Shown: piece after piece, positions 12,001 through 23,024 of the stretch
Position numbering within the stretch: the first letter of the stretch is position 1
Layout of the letters: each line of letters opens with the position of its first letter
Assembly: GCA_009746045.1 (NCBI GenBank)
Contig: RPFO01000076.1
Span: 4,319,617 to 4,383,616 of the forward strand
Direction of reading: 5' to 3'
Source: Mesostigma viride
Lineage: Eukaryota > Streptophyta > Mesostigmatophyceae > Mesostigmatales > Mesostigmataceae
Length of the DNA: 64,000 nt
Made by a program: the position numbers and the translations under genes
The notes under the pieces: model-generated
Database searches by the model: none
What the model saw: only the letters and a program-made list of their open reading frames with translations
Told to the model about the DNA's origin: nothing

Positions 12001-13095
12001 GGTAGCAAAGGCGGTTTTATGGCAATCCTCAGGAGCTATACGCAACTGCCAAAAACCATCCGCACAATCCAGTACCGTGAAACAGGTGGAACCTTTAACC
12101 TTATTAAATATATCATCAATACGAGGTAGAGGGTATTTAGACTTCACAGTAATATCATTTAACTTCCTATAATCAGTAACTAGGCGAAACTTGCCATTTG
12201 GCTTAGGAACTAACAGGACACCAGCTGAGTAGGGGGAGTTACTAGGCTCTATCAATCCTGCTTCTAATAGTGACACTAAAATCTGTTTTAGTTCCTTTAA
12301 TTCGGTAGGGCCCATTCTATACATCGGAGAGTGCGTAGGAACTGCACCGTCCTTGATAACTACACGGTGTAAAACAGAACGAGGAGGAGGATAAGAAGGA
12401 GTCTTTTCTTCAAAAACTTTTGAGGAATCTATCACAGCCATGTATCTTACTATTTCATTTTCAGTAAATCCCACTCCTATTGTATCCACTGTGTTTACAT
12501 CTATATCCACACTATTATTAGTGATAGGTATCTCCTGTACTTCTAACTGAAGGAACATACATAATAGGTATCCATATTCCTTTAGTTCAGATCGCAATTC
12601 ATCATTGGACATTAATACTTCAGGTATAGGTCTTACAGGAGGATCAACAGGTGTAGGAGGAGTAATATCTACCAAGGATAAATTTTCTAATCTATAATGA
12701 CGTTCCGGTACCCAGTAAGAGCTATCTGGAAACCAAATGACCATGGTATCATAATTAATAGTAATCTTATTATCCTGGTGCCAATCTAATCCTAGTAATA
12801 CATCAGCTGTAGTGATAGGGCCTATAGTGGCCGTCAGGTTGACAGTACGTCCTTGTATGACCAGGGGAAGGGACACCGTACCCGGGGAATGACTGGTGCG
12901 ACCGTCAGCATAATGGACAGTGACAGTTTTGGTGTGAGGGATAGGGACTAGTCCTAAACGCCTAACTAGGGCCTCGCTCACAAAGGAGCTAGCCGCACCG
13001 CTATCCACTAACACAGAGACATTCAAAAGTTCATCAGCATGCAAGAAGGGGTCTACAACAGTATGGGGAACGGTTAAGCCACCATTCAAAAACAT
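9090..13095 (-). pseudogene. pol: Gypsy-A pol: protease, RT, RNase H, integrase, chromodomain; two one-base frameshifts
   Basis: From 13095: aspartic protease with VLVDSGAASSFV; RT with FRLVTDYRKLND, CFTVLDCADGFWQL and catalytic YLDD (in AQAYLDDILIY); RNase H with PFVVATDASKVAIGGVL; integrase zinc region (HDLAAHQGG, then CQSC) and core (MDFVGPF, GLSRQFISDKDKLF, SHLVERLNRVVEEAL); a C-terminal GPY/F-like segment; and a chromodomain (VESIVAHRDIKKGRG to KVWYTESELDGCSRLL). Relative to A2 one T is missing near 10328 and one C near 9856, each breaking the frame. Chromodomains tether integration to modified histones. The element family is therefore a chromovirus. Confidence 0.95.
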
Positions 13096-13201
13096 AAGAG
13101 GACGGACACGTAGTGGTAGGGATGATTCAGCTCCTACAGAGGTTATAAAAACAGGCAGGCAAAAATTATTATCTGGGGTACTATCTAAGGACCTGTCCAG
13201 G

Positions 13202-14939
13202 TTACCCCCGGCTGACAGGCCTACTGTTCCCCCTCCCCCCCAAATCCATAGGAACTAACCCCGAAGAAGACCCTGGCGAAAAAGCCACTGCTGGAGGGTC
13301 ACGAGGGAGCGAAGAGGGTGCGGGAGCCTGATTATCATAGGGGAACCCTGGGGGTCCTGTCTGCACAGCATTCAGCCTACTAGGGGTAGCTGAGGGAATG
13401 CGTCCTGGAGTGGGACGAATAGGAGCACGCTGAGGGGTACGAGGAGGGCGAGCGTCGGGATGAGGGGGAGCACCCGAAAGGAACTTGGGGCACTCACGTT
13501 TAAGATGACCTACTTCCTTACAATGATAGCATGTGATATGAGAGACATCCAGAGCTGAAAGGTCAGTAACGCAAATATCTAATTCTTCTACATAGGAGTT
13601 CTCCTCCTCAGGGGTAAGGCTAATATTATTAATACGGGAACGGGTAGGAAGAGAAGGAGTGGTGAAGAAATCTGCTACTCGTAAGAGATGCTGACGCACA
13701 TGCTTGAGGGGTAGATCAGTAAAACGGTAGGCAGAGAACTGGCGCTTTACTTCACGTAATAAGGGTCTACTGAGGCCTTGTAGGAAGCGAGCACGTACTT
13801 CTGCGCCCGACAAATCCCTAATTCGTACCATCTGTGCATCAAATTCTTTCATATACTCCTTAAACGATTTAGTACCCTGCTGCAAGGTACCAAAGGCTAA
13901 TCTATCCTGCCAATCTGCATCAGGAGGGACTAAATGGTTCTCTAAACGCTTAAACAATTCTGCTACTGAGTTAGGGTAGGCATGAGAGGCCAAAGACTCA
14001 CACTGGATGAGGTTAGCAAGCTCAGGAGTAATACAGGTAGTAAGATAGTGAGGGACTAGTACAGCATCAGAGAGACGCCATCTATTATGATTTTGCCACG
14101 ACTCTGTATTCTGGGTAAGCAACATAATAAAAGTGAAAAACTGTTGAGGGGTAGACTTAACATCCAACTTGGGTAGGTTAGCAAAGAGGGGAAGAGCAGG
14201 GGGCTTAGGGGGATTAGAAGGGTCAGATTTACCCATAGGGCCACTGTCTTCCACTGCTACATACGAGGGATAGAAAGAAGGAAGAGGAAAGGTTTTGGAT
14301 AGGGGTCTAGAGGGGCCACCGTTTCAGGATGGTGCCCATAGGAGAAGGGAACAGTATATTGCTCACGAAGGGAGGAGTAGGCAAAATGATCATAGTTTCT
14401 GTCATCTAGGGCATGGTGCTGAAATCACTATTAACTTCTAAATCAGCCACACGGGTAGGGACCTGGGCAGCCTCGTAGGCCGTATCAGGGTAGGACCAAG
14501 AAGCAGGGGGATAAAAGGGAACTGCACTAGGGCGCCCAGAAGGGCCGACAGGGGCAGAGGTACGACCCGTGTTAAAAGCAGGGATGGAAGGCACAGGGTG
14601 GGGAGGAGGCCTAGAAGCATTGTCAGGGAGTGAGGACCTAATTGAAGGTTGAGCCAAGGTTGCAGGAGGGGCAGGGGCCTGGTTCATAGCAAAAGAGGGT
14701 TCATCACTAAATCTGACACGTTGTTCAAAGGTAGGTGGGGTAATTGAGGGACGACGGCGACCACCAGTAACAGGAGAAGGAGGTGAGGTACGCAGATTAC
14801 CTTGAGGAGTGAGATGGTGCACCGTTTCCAAGGAGTCCCGTCGGTTACCACGAGTATTGTTATTGTTATTAGTAGTATTATTATTAGTAGTAGTAGTATT
14901 GGTAGGTATAGGCGACATATCTCCACCCACTGGATCCAT
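13202..14939 (-). pseudogene. gag: Gypsy-A gag, frameshifted
   Basis: Start MDPVGGDMSPIP (14939), then an Asn/Thr-rich low-complexity stretch, a Pro-rich linker, a retrotransposon gag domain (STPQQFFTFIMLLTQNTESW to DFFTTPSLPTRSR) and a CCHC knuckle (CYHCKEVGHLKREC, minus strand near 13500-13540). Single-base losses near 14412 and 14314 break the frame here. A2 carries the intact version. In A2 gag reads directly into protease, whereas in this copy gag stops at 13202 after a C-rich run of different length. Confidence 0.9.
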
Positions 14940-15060
14940 CTTTAATTAAGTAAAGGAAAGAAACAACAAACGTTGCCTTAAGAAAGGAATAGGAATCTAA
15001 AGGAAGCAATAAAGGAAAAAGGAAAAACCTTGAATGTCTTAAGCAAAGAAACAATTAAAA

Positions 15061-15456
15061 TCAATCCTTTTTAACCACAGTAATGGATAGGGAACCAAAC
15101 TCTAAGGTAAGAGGAGTATCTGAGCTAGATGAGGATGCAGCCCGTTTAGGGGGAGAAGAAGGAGGAGTAGCAAAGACTAGAGATTCCACTGGAGGACGAC
15201 CATGAGGGATAGAGCGTACGTGTAGGCCTAAATCTGATTCACTATGGTCTATAAGGAACTGCTGAGCTTCTTCAAAGGTCACAAATTTCTTATACCTAAT
15301 TACGTTGTATACACGGTTCTGAACTATCTTCCTAGCGTCGGACCAAGAAAGGAAAATGGCGGACCATTGAGGCGTAATCACTACGTAATATTTGGCTTTT
15401 AAGCTATTATCGCTGGAAGAATGGGAAGGAGCAGTAAAAGCACGACGCTGGCTCAT
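15061..15456 (-). CDS. Gypsy-A ORF1: RNase H1 N-terminal (viroplasmin-like) domain protein
   Basis: 131 residues starting MSQRRAFTAP. Residues about 20-70 (KYYVVITPQWSAIFLSWSDA ... YKKFVTFEEAQQFLIDH) match the pattern of the RNase H1 N-terminal/caulimovirus viroplasmin domain: YYVV, the bulky residue plus W in the middle, then KKF.T.EEA..F. These domains bind RNA/DNA hybrids or dsRNA. A Ser-rich linker and a short conserved tail (LTLEFGSLSI) follow. It is the first ORF after the leader, and homologues occupy the same place in A2 (63654-64000) and Gypsy-B. A role binding the RNA-cDNA hybrid is inferred. Confidence 0.8.
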   Translation of the reverse strand: MSQRRAFTAPSHSSSDNSLKAKYYVVITPQWSAIFLSWSDARKIVQNRVYNVIRYKKFVTFEEAQQFLIDHSESDLGLHVRSIPHGRPPVESLVFATPPSSPPKRAASSSSSDTPLTLEFGSLSITVVKKD

Positions 15457-15994
15457 GGTAACGCACCTGGTGGGTCTTGTGGCGTCACGCTAGCAGTAGG
15501 AGGAGTAGGCGACTTATCTGGGCGATCTGGATCACCGAAAGCAGCACGAGGGCGGCAATAGTCCAGCTCTTGTCCTAAAATCAGCGACCAGTCCCTCTGC
15601 GGGTGCGGCCGTCTACTAAAACAGCAGCACGAAGGAAAAGGTATAGTCTACCACGACGCTACTCGTCTCACTGTTGCCGAACCAAACAATTATCCTCTAT
15701 CTACGACAGGAAGAGAATTATCCTCTATCTACGACAGGAAGAAAACTTGCGCAGGAAAACAAAGCGAAGGAGCTATCTACGAAAGGGTTTATCCGCTACG
15801 AGCAGGTCTAGCATCTAGGCAGATCGTGTCCCGAACCGGGCAGCACTACTCTCCCAGCTTGACGGCGACCCGCCCATTACCTGTCAAGAAAGTGTCGTCT
15901 TCGTATCCCTGGACGCGGAAGGGTTCTTGCAAAGGCGTATGTGACAAAGGACCGTCGTTTCGTTCTCTACCTACGAAAGTTCCTCCGGAACCAT
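15457..15994 (-). other. Gypsy-A 5' leader with short direct repeats
   Basis: 538 bp between the 5' LTR and ORF1 with no gene. It contains two adjacent 29-bp near-identical units (starting near 15690 and 15719) around CTATCTACGACAGGAAGA, and further degenerate CTACGAAAG copies near 15776 and 15970. Packaging or translation signals would be expected in such a leader. Confidence 0.6.
15978..15994 (-). promoter_or_regulatory. Gypsy-A primer binding site
   Basis: Read on the minus strand, the sequence directly inside the 5' LTR is A then TGGTTCCGGAGGAAC. TGG-initial sequences at this place are complementary to a tRNA CCA end. Gypsy-B has TGGTTATCGGAGGAA at the equivalent place, so the two elements probably use the same or similar tRNA primer. 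Confidence 0.7.
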
Positions 15995-16563
15995 TGTTAC
16001 GTCCTAAACTTCTACCTACCTCCACCTCTACCTCTACTGGGCCTGATGCTACCTAAATTGGTCAGGCCTCCTCTACTCAAACCCCTAGCGAAAGACGAAC
16101 GAGACGGAGCTGATCTCAATGCATTCACGTATGTGTTGCTATAATACGCCATACAACCATTTACCCGAACCCGTTTATTCCAGGAATAGAGGAAGGAAAC
16201 ACACTACACTGCCGTGACCCAAGCCTATATGTGTTAATTCATTTAACACACGCCGAGTGACCACACGAGGGGTGGAACGTGCATAAATGGTCACCAACGG
16301 TCCAACATGCTCGGGCCGACCTGGCCCTCGCATACAGATACACAGGCAGATGCACAGATGCACGCTGGTCCACTACATTCTACCAGAGGATAAGGACCAC
16401 TAATAAAGTACGCGGCGCGGCGCCCCAAAAGCACCCACTGTACCACAGTACTGTTACGAGGACAATAGTGTCCCAGTTGGAACTACACGTAAACCTAGGA
16501 ACAACCGAGGCAAAGGACCTAATTTACGTCCGTAACTACAACGAATTGTTACGCGACGTAACA
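15995..16563 (-). repeat. Gypsy-A 5' LTR
   Basis: 569 bp; pairs with 5753-6317. The extra 4 bp come from one more CTAC unit near the TGTTACG end. Confidence 0.95.
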
Positions 16564-16568
16564 GTGAC

Positions 16569-17250
16569 AGGAGCACTCCCGCTCATGGGTTTCCCAATCT
16601 GTGCCGACCACCACGCCGTCGCGCGTTGCGGTGCGGGTCTCGATCTTGAACCCCACGTTGCGCCGCACGAACCCTCGAAAAGTATCCAAATGCGCAGGGC
16701 CGACCCGCGCCATAATGGAATCAGCGCGGAGTTCCGAAGGCATCCGGTTACGGCGCCGACGTCGTCGTTCCAACAAGGCTTCACCCTCCCGACCATAGTC
16801 GCGCAAGAACACTCGGGGATTAAACGTCTCCTCGTGCAGCTCCTTCACTAGCTGCAACGTACGCGTGTCCGGTGCTCCGGGTCTGGACGATGTTTCTTGC
16901 CGGCGCTCGCGGCCAGATGAAGGCCCCGTCTGCCCGCCACCATCTCCCGAGCCGGGCCCGGCCCCTGGCGCACCCCCTCGAGCTGCAGGCTCTCCGCGAG
17001 CTATCTGCGTCCTCGCCCCCGCTTCTGGTTCTGGGACCTCAGGTTGGTCGGGTATGTCCATGGCAACCAGATCCTCATCGCTGGACTCCCCGTCTGCTTC
17101 CCGGATTTCCGCGTCTGCAGCCTCCGCGGCGCCGACGGAAGTCTGGCCCCTGGGAAGCGCCTCCGCGGCGTCCCCCTGCGCAGCCCACACACAAGATGCC
17201 AGGGCATTAGTCGGCGTGTACCTGATACCCAGCTCACACACCACTCTCAC
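16569..17250 (-). pseudogene. Gypsy-B ORF3, 5' part, cut by Gypsy-A
   Basis: Open from just after the pol stop. The first ATG in frame is at 17061 (MDIPDQPEVPEP), so the start is uncertain. Acidic and Pro/Gly-rich beginning, then a more ordered part (LVKELHEETFNPRVFLRDYG), a basic run (LLERRRRRRNRMP) and a region ending in a Cys/His cluster (HERECSCHAC) that spans the insertion point. Same position as ORF3 of Gypsy-A, but the sequences are not obviously alike. Function unknown. Confidence 0.75.
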
Positions 17251-17275
17251 CCTACACCCTACCGGATGTGGTCTG

Positions 17276-20200
17276 CTAACGCAACTGGTGCGTCTTCTTA
17301 TATGCTTCTAGTAAGCGGGCGCACCCCGCTAACTCAGTAGCGGTGCGCCAGCAGTCCTCAGACTCATGCTGTGCGAATCGCCATCGCACCCGGTATTGTC
17401 GCTGGACCCCTCGTCCCCGTTTGACATCCCGGTGTCCCACGATCGCTGCCACCTCGTCCTCCTGTTCCCCTGTGTCCGGATTGAACTCCAGCGGGGCTGG
17501 GGGATTGACCCTGCCCTGAATGGTATTCTGGTGATACAACTTGAGCTGGTCACGGTGGAAACGGTTGGACGTGAGGTTCCATGACACTGGGATGTCCACC
17601 TGGAACATGACATCGTCGAACTTGGTGAGGACCTGGTGGGGACCCAGGAACATGGGACGGAGCTTAGTCTTCAGCTCCTTCTCCACCTTGTGCGAAAATC
17701 GCCCGATCTGCGGGCCCTCAACCAGGACCCAATCGCCCACCTCGATGGACGGCGTCCGGTGATCCCGCTTGCCGGCTGTCCTCTCCAGATACCGCTCTGT
17801 CGCTGAGCGGTAGCCCTGGACTGCGCTGTTATGCGCCTGGTGCATCCGCTGCAGCAACCGCTCAACCCCCTGAAGGGTACGTGTCCAGCTTGACCTGATC
17901 CTCTCCGAGTCTGGGGCTCATAAGCAAGTCGAGCGGTGTGAGAGGGTGTCGGACGGAGTTGAGGAAAAAGGGAGTAAACCCATGGGCGGCCTGGGGGGCA
18001 TTGTTCAGGGAAAACTCCACCAAGCCCAGAAGTTCTTCCCAATTGCTGCCCACCGTGTCAGTGTAGTGTCGCATGGTCTCTTGCACCGTGCGGTTCAACC
18101 GCTCCACCAGGTGCGACGACGAGCTGTGGTAGGCCGTGCCCAGCGACACCTTGGTGCCCAGCCGCTCGAAAAACTCCTGCCAGAATTTGGCCGTGAAGAG
18201 CTTGTCGCGGTCATAGATGAACTGCCGGCTGAGCCCGTGAAACCGAAACACGTGCGTCAGGTATATCTTGGCGCACTCCTCCGCTGTGAGGTCGACCAGA
18301 CACGGGGCCAAGTGACACATGTGCGTCAGGCGGTCCACGAACACCAAGACCATGCTGTTGCCGCTCTTCGTCTTCTTAAACGGGCCGATGAAGTCCATCA
18401 TGATAGAATCCCAAGGACCCATAGGATCCGGCAGCGTCTTAGGGACGGCTTGAGAGCCCGTGTTCCTGGACTTCATGATCTGGCACGAGGGCACTGGCGC
18501 ACATACGTCTCGATATACCCCTTCATCCCTGGCCAGTAGAAATGCTTGCGGGCCCGGGGAAGGAGGCGGTGGCTTCCTTGATGTCCGCCTAGGAGGGAAT
18601 CATGGAGCTCGTAAAGCAAGGCGGCCCTACAAAGCTCAGGGACATACAGCCGCCATTCCTCCGGCTGGACACTCACGAACAGGCGCCCGTCCTGGAACTT
18701 GCAAGGGTAGGCACCCATCTGCTGGGGATGCGCCCGGATGGCTTCAAGCGCCGCTTCCTCCGTGACCGTGAAACGACTGATCATCGTCTCCAGGTCCGAC
18801 GTGACTGTGAACGGGTCCGCAGCCGGTTCCGCCGCATCCGTACTCGCCTGGTTGACGAATTCTGAGAAGACTGTGGGAGGGCCGAGCGGCTGAAGCTGAA
18901 AAATTCCCTGGGGAGGCACCACGTGACTAAGGGGCACGCGCGTATGCGACCCCTCCCCCTCCCCGGGGGTGTCCACGTCCTCGTGGGCACTTGGCTGAAC
19001 CGTCTCCTCCAGGAGGGGTGACAAGTCATCCATGGTGGTGTGCCCAAGATGAAACAGGTGGCGGGCCCGGGGAGACCGTGGTTCCACACCGTAGGCGGTC
19101 CCCGGGGCGGCCGCTGGTACACAGGTGGTATGCAGCACGTCCATGTCCTCGTAGAACCAATAGTCCGCCCGTCGCGAGAGGGCGTCGGGCACCACGTTGT
19201 CCGCGCCCTTGACGTATTGGATCTTGAACGGCGCAAACTGTGACAAGTACTCCATCCACCGCGCTTGGCGGGGCGTCAGGTTGGGCTGCACCAGGAGGTG
19301 GGTGAGCGGCCGGTGGTCCGTGTGGATTACCAGGCGGTGGGGGTCGAGATCCCCCTGTTCACTAATGGCCACCGAAAACTGGGCCCCCAAGAGATGATGA
19401 CGCCACGTGTGGCAGCTGTAGACTACTGCCAGGAGTTCCTGCTGATGCACTGGATAATTCCGCTCCGCCGGAATCATTGTGCGTGAGATGTACTCGATGG
19501 GCTGAAGGCCCTTGCCTTGGTCCTGCAGGAGAACCCCCCCGATGGCCACCTTGCTGGCGTCAGTAGCCACGACGAAAGGAAGGGTCGGGTCCGGCAGGAC
19601 AAGGACCGGCGCTGTGGTGAGGTGGCGCTTAAGTGCCTCGAAAGCCTGTTTGCACTGCTCAGCCCAAAGGAACGGGGTACCCTTCTTGAGAAGAGCGTTG
19701 ATCGGGGCGGCGATGGTGGCAAACCTCGGGATGAACCGCCGGTAGTAGGATGCCAACCCCAGGAAACTGCGCACCCCTTTCACGTCCGTCGGGACCGGCC
19801 ATTGCTGGACAGCCTCGATCTTCTCCGGGTCGGTCGCGATGCCGTCCGCGGACAGGGTATCGCCCAGAAACGGCACACAGCGACCGGCGCGCACCTTGGC
19901 CTTCCGCGCCGACAGGTGCTCGTCTTCCATGATCTGCAGCACTGCGTCAGCATCCTCCAGGTGCTCCTCGAACGTATTGGAGTACACCAGGATGTCGTCC
20001 AGATACGCCAGCGCGCACGTGCGCTGGTAGGTCCAGGGCGGGCGCGCCCCCTTCTGCGGGTCCGTCAGATCCTTGGAGACCTGCGGCAGGTGGGCTGTGC
20101 CCATCACCGGACGGAGGATGTCGTTCATCAGCATCTGGAAGGACGCAGGCGAATTTCACAGCCCCATTGCCGCCACACGAAACTGGCAGTGACCGAAGGG

Positions 20201-21421
20201 CGTGGCGAACGCGGTCTTGTGGCAGTCTTCTGGCGCGATGCGCAGCTGCCAAAACCCGTCCGCACAGTCGATGACGGTGAAACACGTAGCCCCTTGGACA
20301 CGGTTGAAGATGTCGTCGATCCGCGGTAGAGGATACCGGGACTTGACAGTGATGGCGTTCAGCTTCCGGTAGTCAGTCACCAAACGCCACTTGCCCCCTG
20401 GCTTGGGAACGAGCAGCACGCCCGCTGAGAAGGGGCTGTTGCTGGGTTCAATGAGCCCGGCGTCGAGCAGCGAAATGAGGATCTTCTTGAGCTCCACCAG
20501 CTCGACTGGGCCCATGCGGTACATGGGAGACGCTGTCGGCCCGGAACCCTCCTGGACCTGGATACGGTGTAGCACCGATCGATTGGGAGGGAACTGGGGG
20601 GTGCGATCCGCGAAGAGAGTAGCGCGCTTCTCCAGGACGGCGTTGAACCGCGCCAGCTCGTCCGGAGTGAAGCCAGCACCGATCTCATTAAGCATGGCCT
20701 GAGTGCTGTCCAGGTCTATACGGTACATCGCATACTCCTTGCCCTTCCGGAGCTGGAGCGCCAGCGTCTTGCTACTCATCAGGATCTGGGACGCTGGTCG
20801 AGGCCCGTCCGCCGAGCGCTCGTGTGTAATGTTATGGACCTCAGCGGCCTGTGCCCTGTACTCGCTGTCGGGGCACCAGAAGGAGCCGTCCGGAAACCAA
20901 ACTACCCGTCGGCGCACACTGATGTCCACATCCTGCTTGTCCAACCAGTCCACTCCAATGATGATGTCGGCAGCACCCAGCGGCGCAATAGTCGCCACCA
21001 GGTCCACCGGCGTGCCCTGCAGCACACCCTTGATGTCTGCTAGGCCCGGCGATTGGTGTCGCCGTCCGTCCGAATAGGTGACATACACTGCCGTGGTGTG
21101 TGGTCGTGGAACCAGGCCCAGCCGGCGCACCAGGGCCTCGTTGATGAAGGACGTGGAGGCACCGGTGTCGACCAGAAACTTCACGTCCATGACCGTTATC
21201 TCCTTCAAATACGGATCAAGGACGGTGGGAGGAACCAGTAACCCTCCACTGAAAAGAAACAAATGTCGCGAGCCTCCTTGAGATGCACGCGCCGCCGGTT
21301 GGGAGGCCGCGTCTGAAGCCACGTTATTGACGTCTACCTCTACTCTGATTGACTCCGCGTCAGGGCTACCATCTGATTTCTCTACCCTATCCCCTGCCCC
21401 GGGGCCCAAGCCCACGGGCAA
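17276..21421 (-). pseudogene. pol: Gypsy-B pol: protease, RT, RNase H, integrase, chromodomain; degenerate
   Basis: Protease FLVDTGASTSFINEALV; RT with WRLVTDYRKLNAITV, CFTVIDCADGFWQL and LAYLDDILVYS; RNase H PFVVATDASKVAIGG; integrase zinc region and core (MMDFIGPFKKT, GLSRQFIYDRDKLF, HLVERLNRTVQE); chromodomain (VAAIVGHRDVKRGRG to ELAGCARLLEAY). Breaks: a TGA at 20156-20158 in place of the conserved Cys codon of GLCNSPASF, a one-base deletion in the CxxC finger near 18488, and another near 17865. No ATG is evident at the 5' end of the frame, and gag ends only about 6 nt upstream, so pol was probably expressed by recoding. Confidence 0.93.
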
Positions 21422-21426
21422 GGCTA

Positions 21427-22638
21427 CTACTCCCGAGGAGCGGTGGGACGGGAGGCCGCCTCGCCCGACCGCCCGCCCTCTTCCCCCCCCTCCTCCTCTT
21501 CGTCAGCCTCCTCCTCGTCGTCATACTCGTAGCCCGCCACTGCGTGTGCCTGGCCGGAAGAGGAGGACTGTCGCCGCGCCTCAATCTCGTTGACCGCGCG
21601 CAACACGCCCTTGGTAGAGCTGGTCGCGGGTGGTCGCGGCTGCTGGTACTGCGTCGGGACCTGTCTGGCATGCTGCAGGCGAGCCGCACGCTCACCCGCG
21701 TTGCGGGGGCGGTCCCGGGGACCGGAAGAGTCGGGGCGGCTGCCGAAGGCTGGACCGGAGAAGCGAGCGCTGGGTTCCATATCCCCTGCACCACGACTGG
21801 CGTGCTTGCCCCGGAGCTTGGGGCAGTCGCGCTTGAGGTGTCCCACCTCACTGCACATGAAGCACTGCGCCTTGCTAGCGTCGATTGCGTTGACACCCTG
21901 GTCAGTGTAGCCATCATCAGGGTCGTCGAGGTACTCGTCCTCCTCCTCGCCGGTGAACTCAGTGGAGTACATCTGATTCACCCGTCGCGGGGGAGCTGGC
22001 CTGAAGAAACGGCGCACTGAGGGTGCGCGCCCGCGAGTCACCACGTCGGCCACCTGCAGAAGATATCTCTGGATATTCAAGAAGATGTCCCACTCCTCCC
22101 AAGGAACCTCGGCGTAGTGCTTCAGTACCTCGTCCTGCAGCTCGGGACTGAGTGCCTCGATGAACCTGATCTTGTACTCGTACCAGGTCATGTCTGTCAG
22201 GTAGGCGGCGCTGGACTCAAACTTGGACAGGAACTCGCGATAAGGAGTGGTCCCCTGGCGCAGCTTGCCGAAGGCGAGTCGCTCGTGGATTACCGCGTCT
22301 GGGGGCACCAGCTTGCGGCGCACCCGGTCCATCAACTCCTCCACGGTTTGCGGGTATGACTGGGATGCGATGCTCTCACAGTTCAAGATGCTCACCACCG
22401 AGGGGTCCATGCAGGTGTTAACCACGTGCGGGATCAGATCACAGGTGGCCAGCTGCCAGCTGTGGTGATTGCGCCAGATGGTATACTGCTGTTGCCACAT
22501 GCGTCCCCATTCGTCGACCTCTCGCGGTTTCATATCCGCGTGCAGCTTGGGTACATTCTTGAAATTGGGCATCGGTGGGGCCTTTACCGCGTTGGTGATG
22601 GGCCCACCAACGTCTACGTAGGAGATGGAGCCGAAGGC
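21427..22638 (-). pseudogene. gag: Gypsy-B gag, 3' part (capsid and zinc knuckle)
   Basis: Follows from 24149 after removal of element Q and one AAGGC copy; the joined frame is exactly in phase (2256 nt). Contains the retrotransposon gag domain (REVDEWGRMWQQQYTIWRNH to YLLQVADVVTRG) and a CCHC knuckle (CFMCSEVGHLKRDC). The C-terminal tail is acidic (YEYDDEEEADEEEEGGEEGG). Confidence 0.9.
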
Positions 22639-22714
22639 AGTTATAAACATCGATTCCTGCGGAATCGATACTAAGCGCTTAGTATCGATTCCGCAGGAAT
22701 CGATGTATATAACT
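22639..22714. repeat. Element Q left 76-bp palindrome
   Basis: Two 38-bp arms meeting at AAGC/GCTT, with one mismatch (AAAC versus GTAT near the ends). Contains internal ATCGATTCC/GGAATCGAT inverted pairs, so each arm can also form its own hairpin. Confidence 0.92.
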
Positions 22715-23024
22715 AAAACTTTTGCTTGCGCCGGCAAGGCTAAGGCCGATACTAGTCGGGTCATCGAATTGGCTATTCGATTATCGAAGTCGCCTATTCG
22801 ACCATCGAACTTTCCTATTTGATTATCGAATTTTCCTTATTCGATTGTCGAAATTTCCTTGTCGACAGGGGGTCAGAGGCCAGCGGCCTATCATACTCGG
22901 CGCCCAGCGAGCCACCGAACTAGGCCTAGTCGATTATAGCGAGACATCGCGTGGAAAGTAGCCGATTTCGGGGACTTAGCCGATTTTCGGAGCGACGTCG
23001 AACAACACAGATGATTAGCCGGTT

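Larger units (their letters stand above)
5753..16563 (-). mobile_element. Gypsy-A, complete chromovirus-type LTR retrotransposon (10.8 kb), TSD GTGAC
   Basis: Both LTRs are present (5753-6317 and 15995-16563), starting TGTTACGT and ending CGTAACA. A polypurine tract (read on the minus strand) abuts the 3' LTR and a TGG-initial primer binding site abuts the 5' LTR. GTGAC flanks both ends (5748-5752, 16564-16568). The two LTRs differ, as far as I can see, only by a 4-bp CTAC unit and one substitution (near 6054), so insertion was recent. ORFs in sense order: ORF1, gag, pol with chromodomain, ORF3a, ORF3b. Despite the young LTRs, gag and pol contain several one-base deletions relative to A2. Confidence 0.96.

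Noticed and set aside
18460-20329. Plus-strand ORFs up to 270 codons opposite Gypsy-B pol
   Set aside because: Antisense shadows of a GC-rich pol gene; no domain recognised, and the minus strand carries clear RT and integrase motifs.
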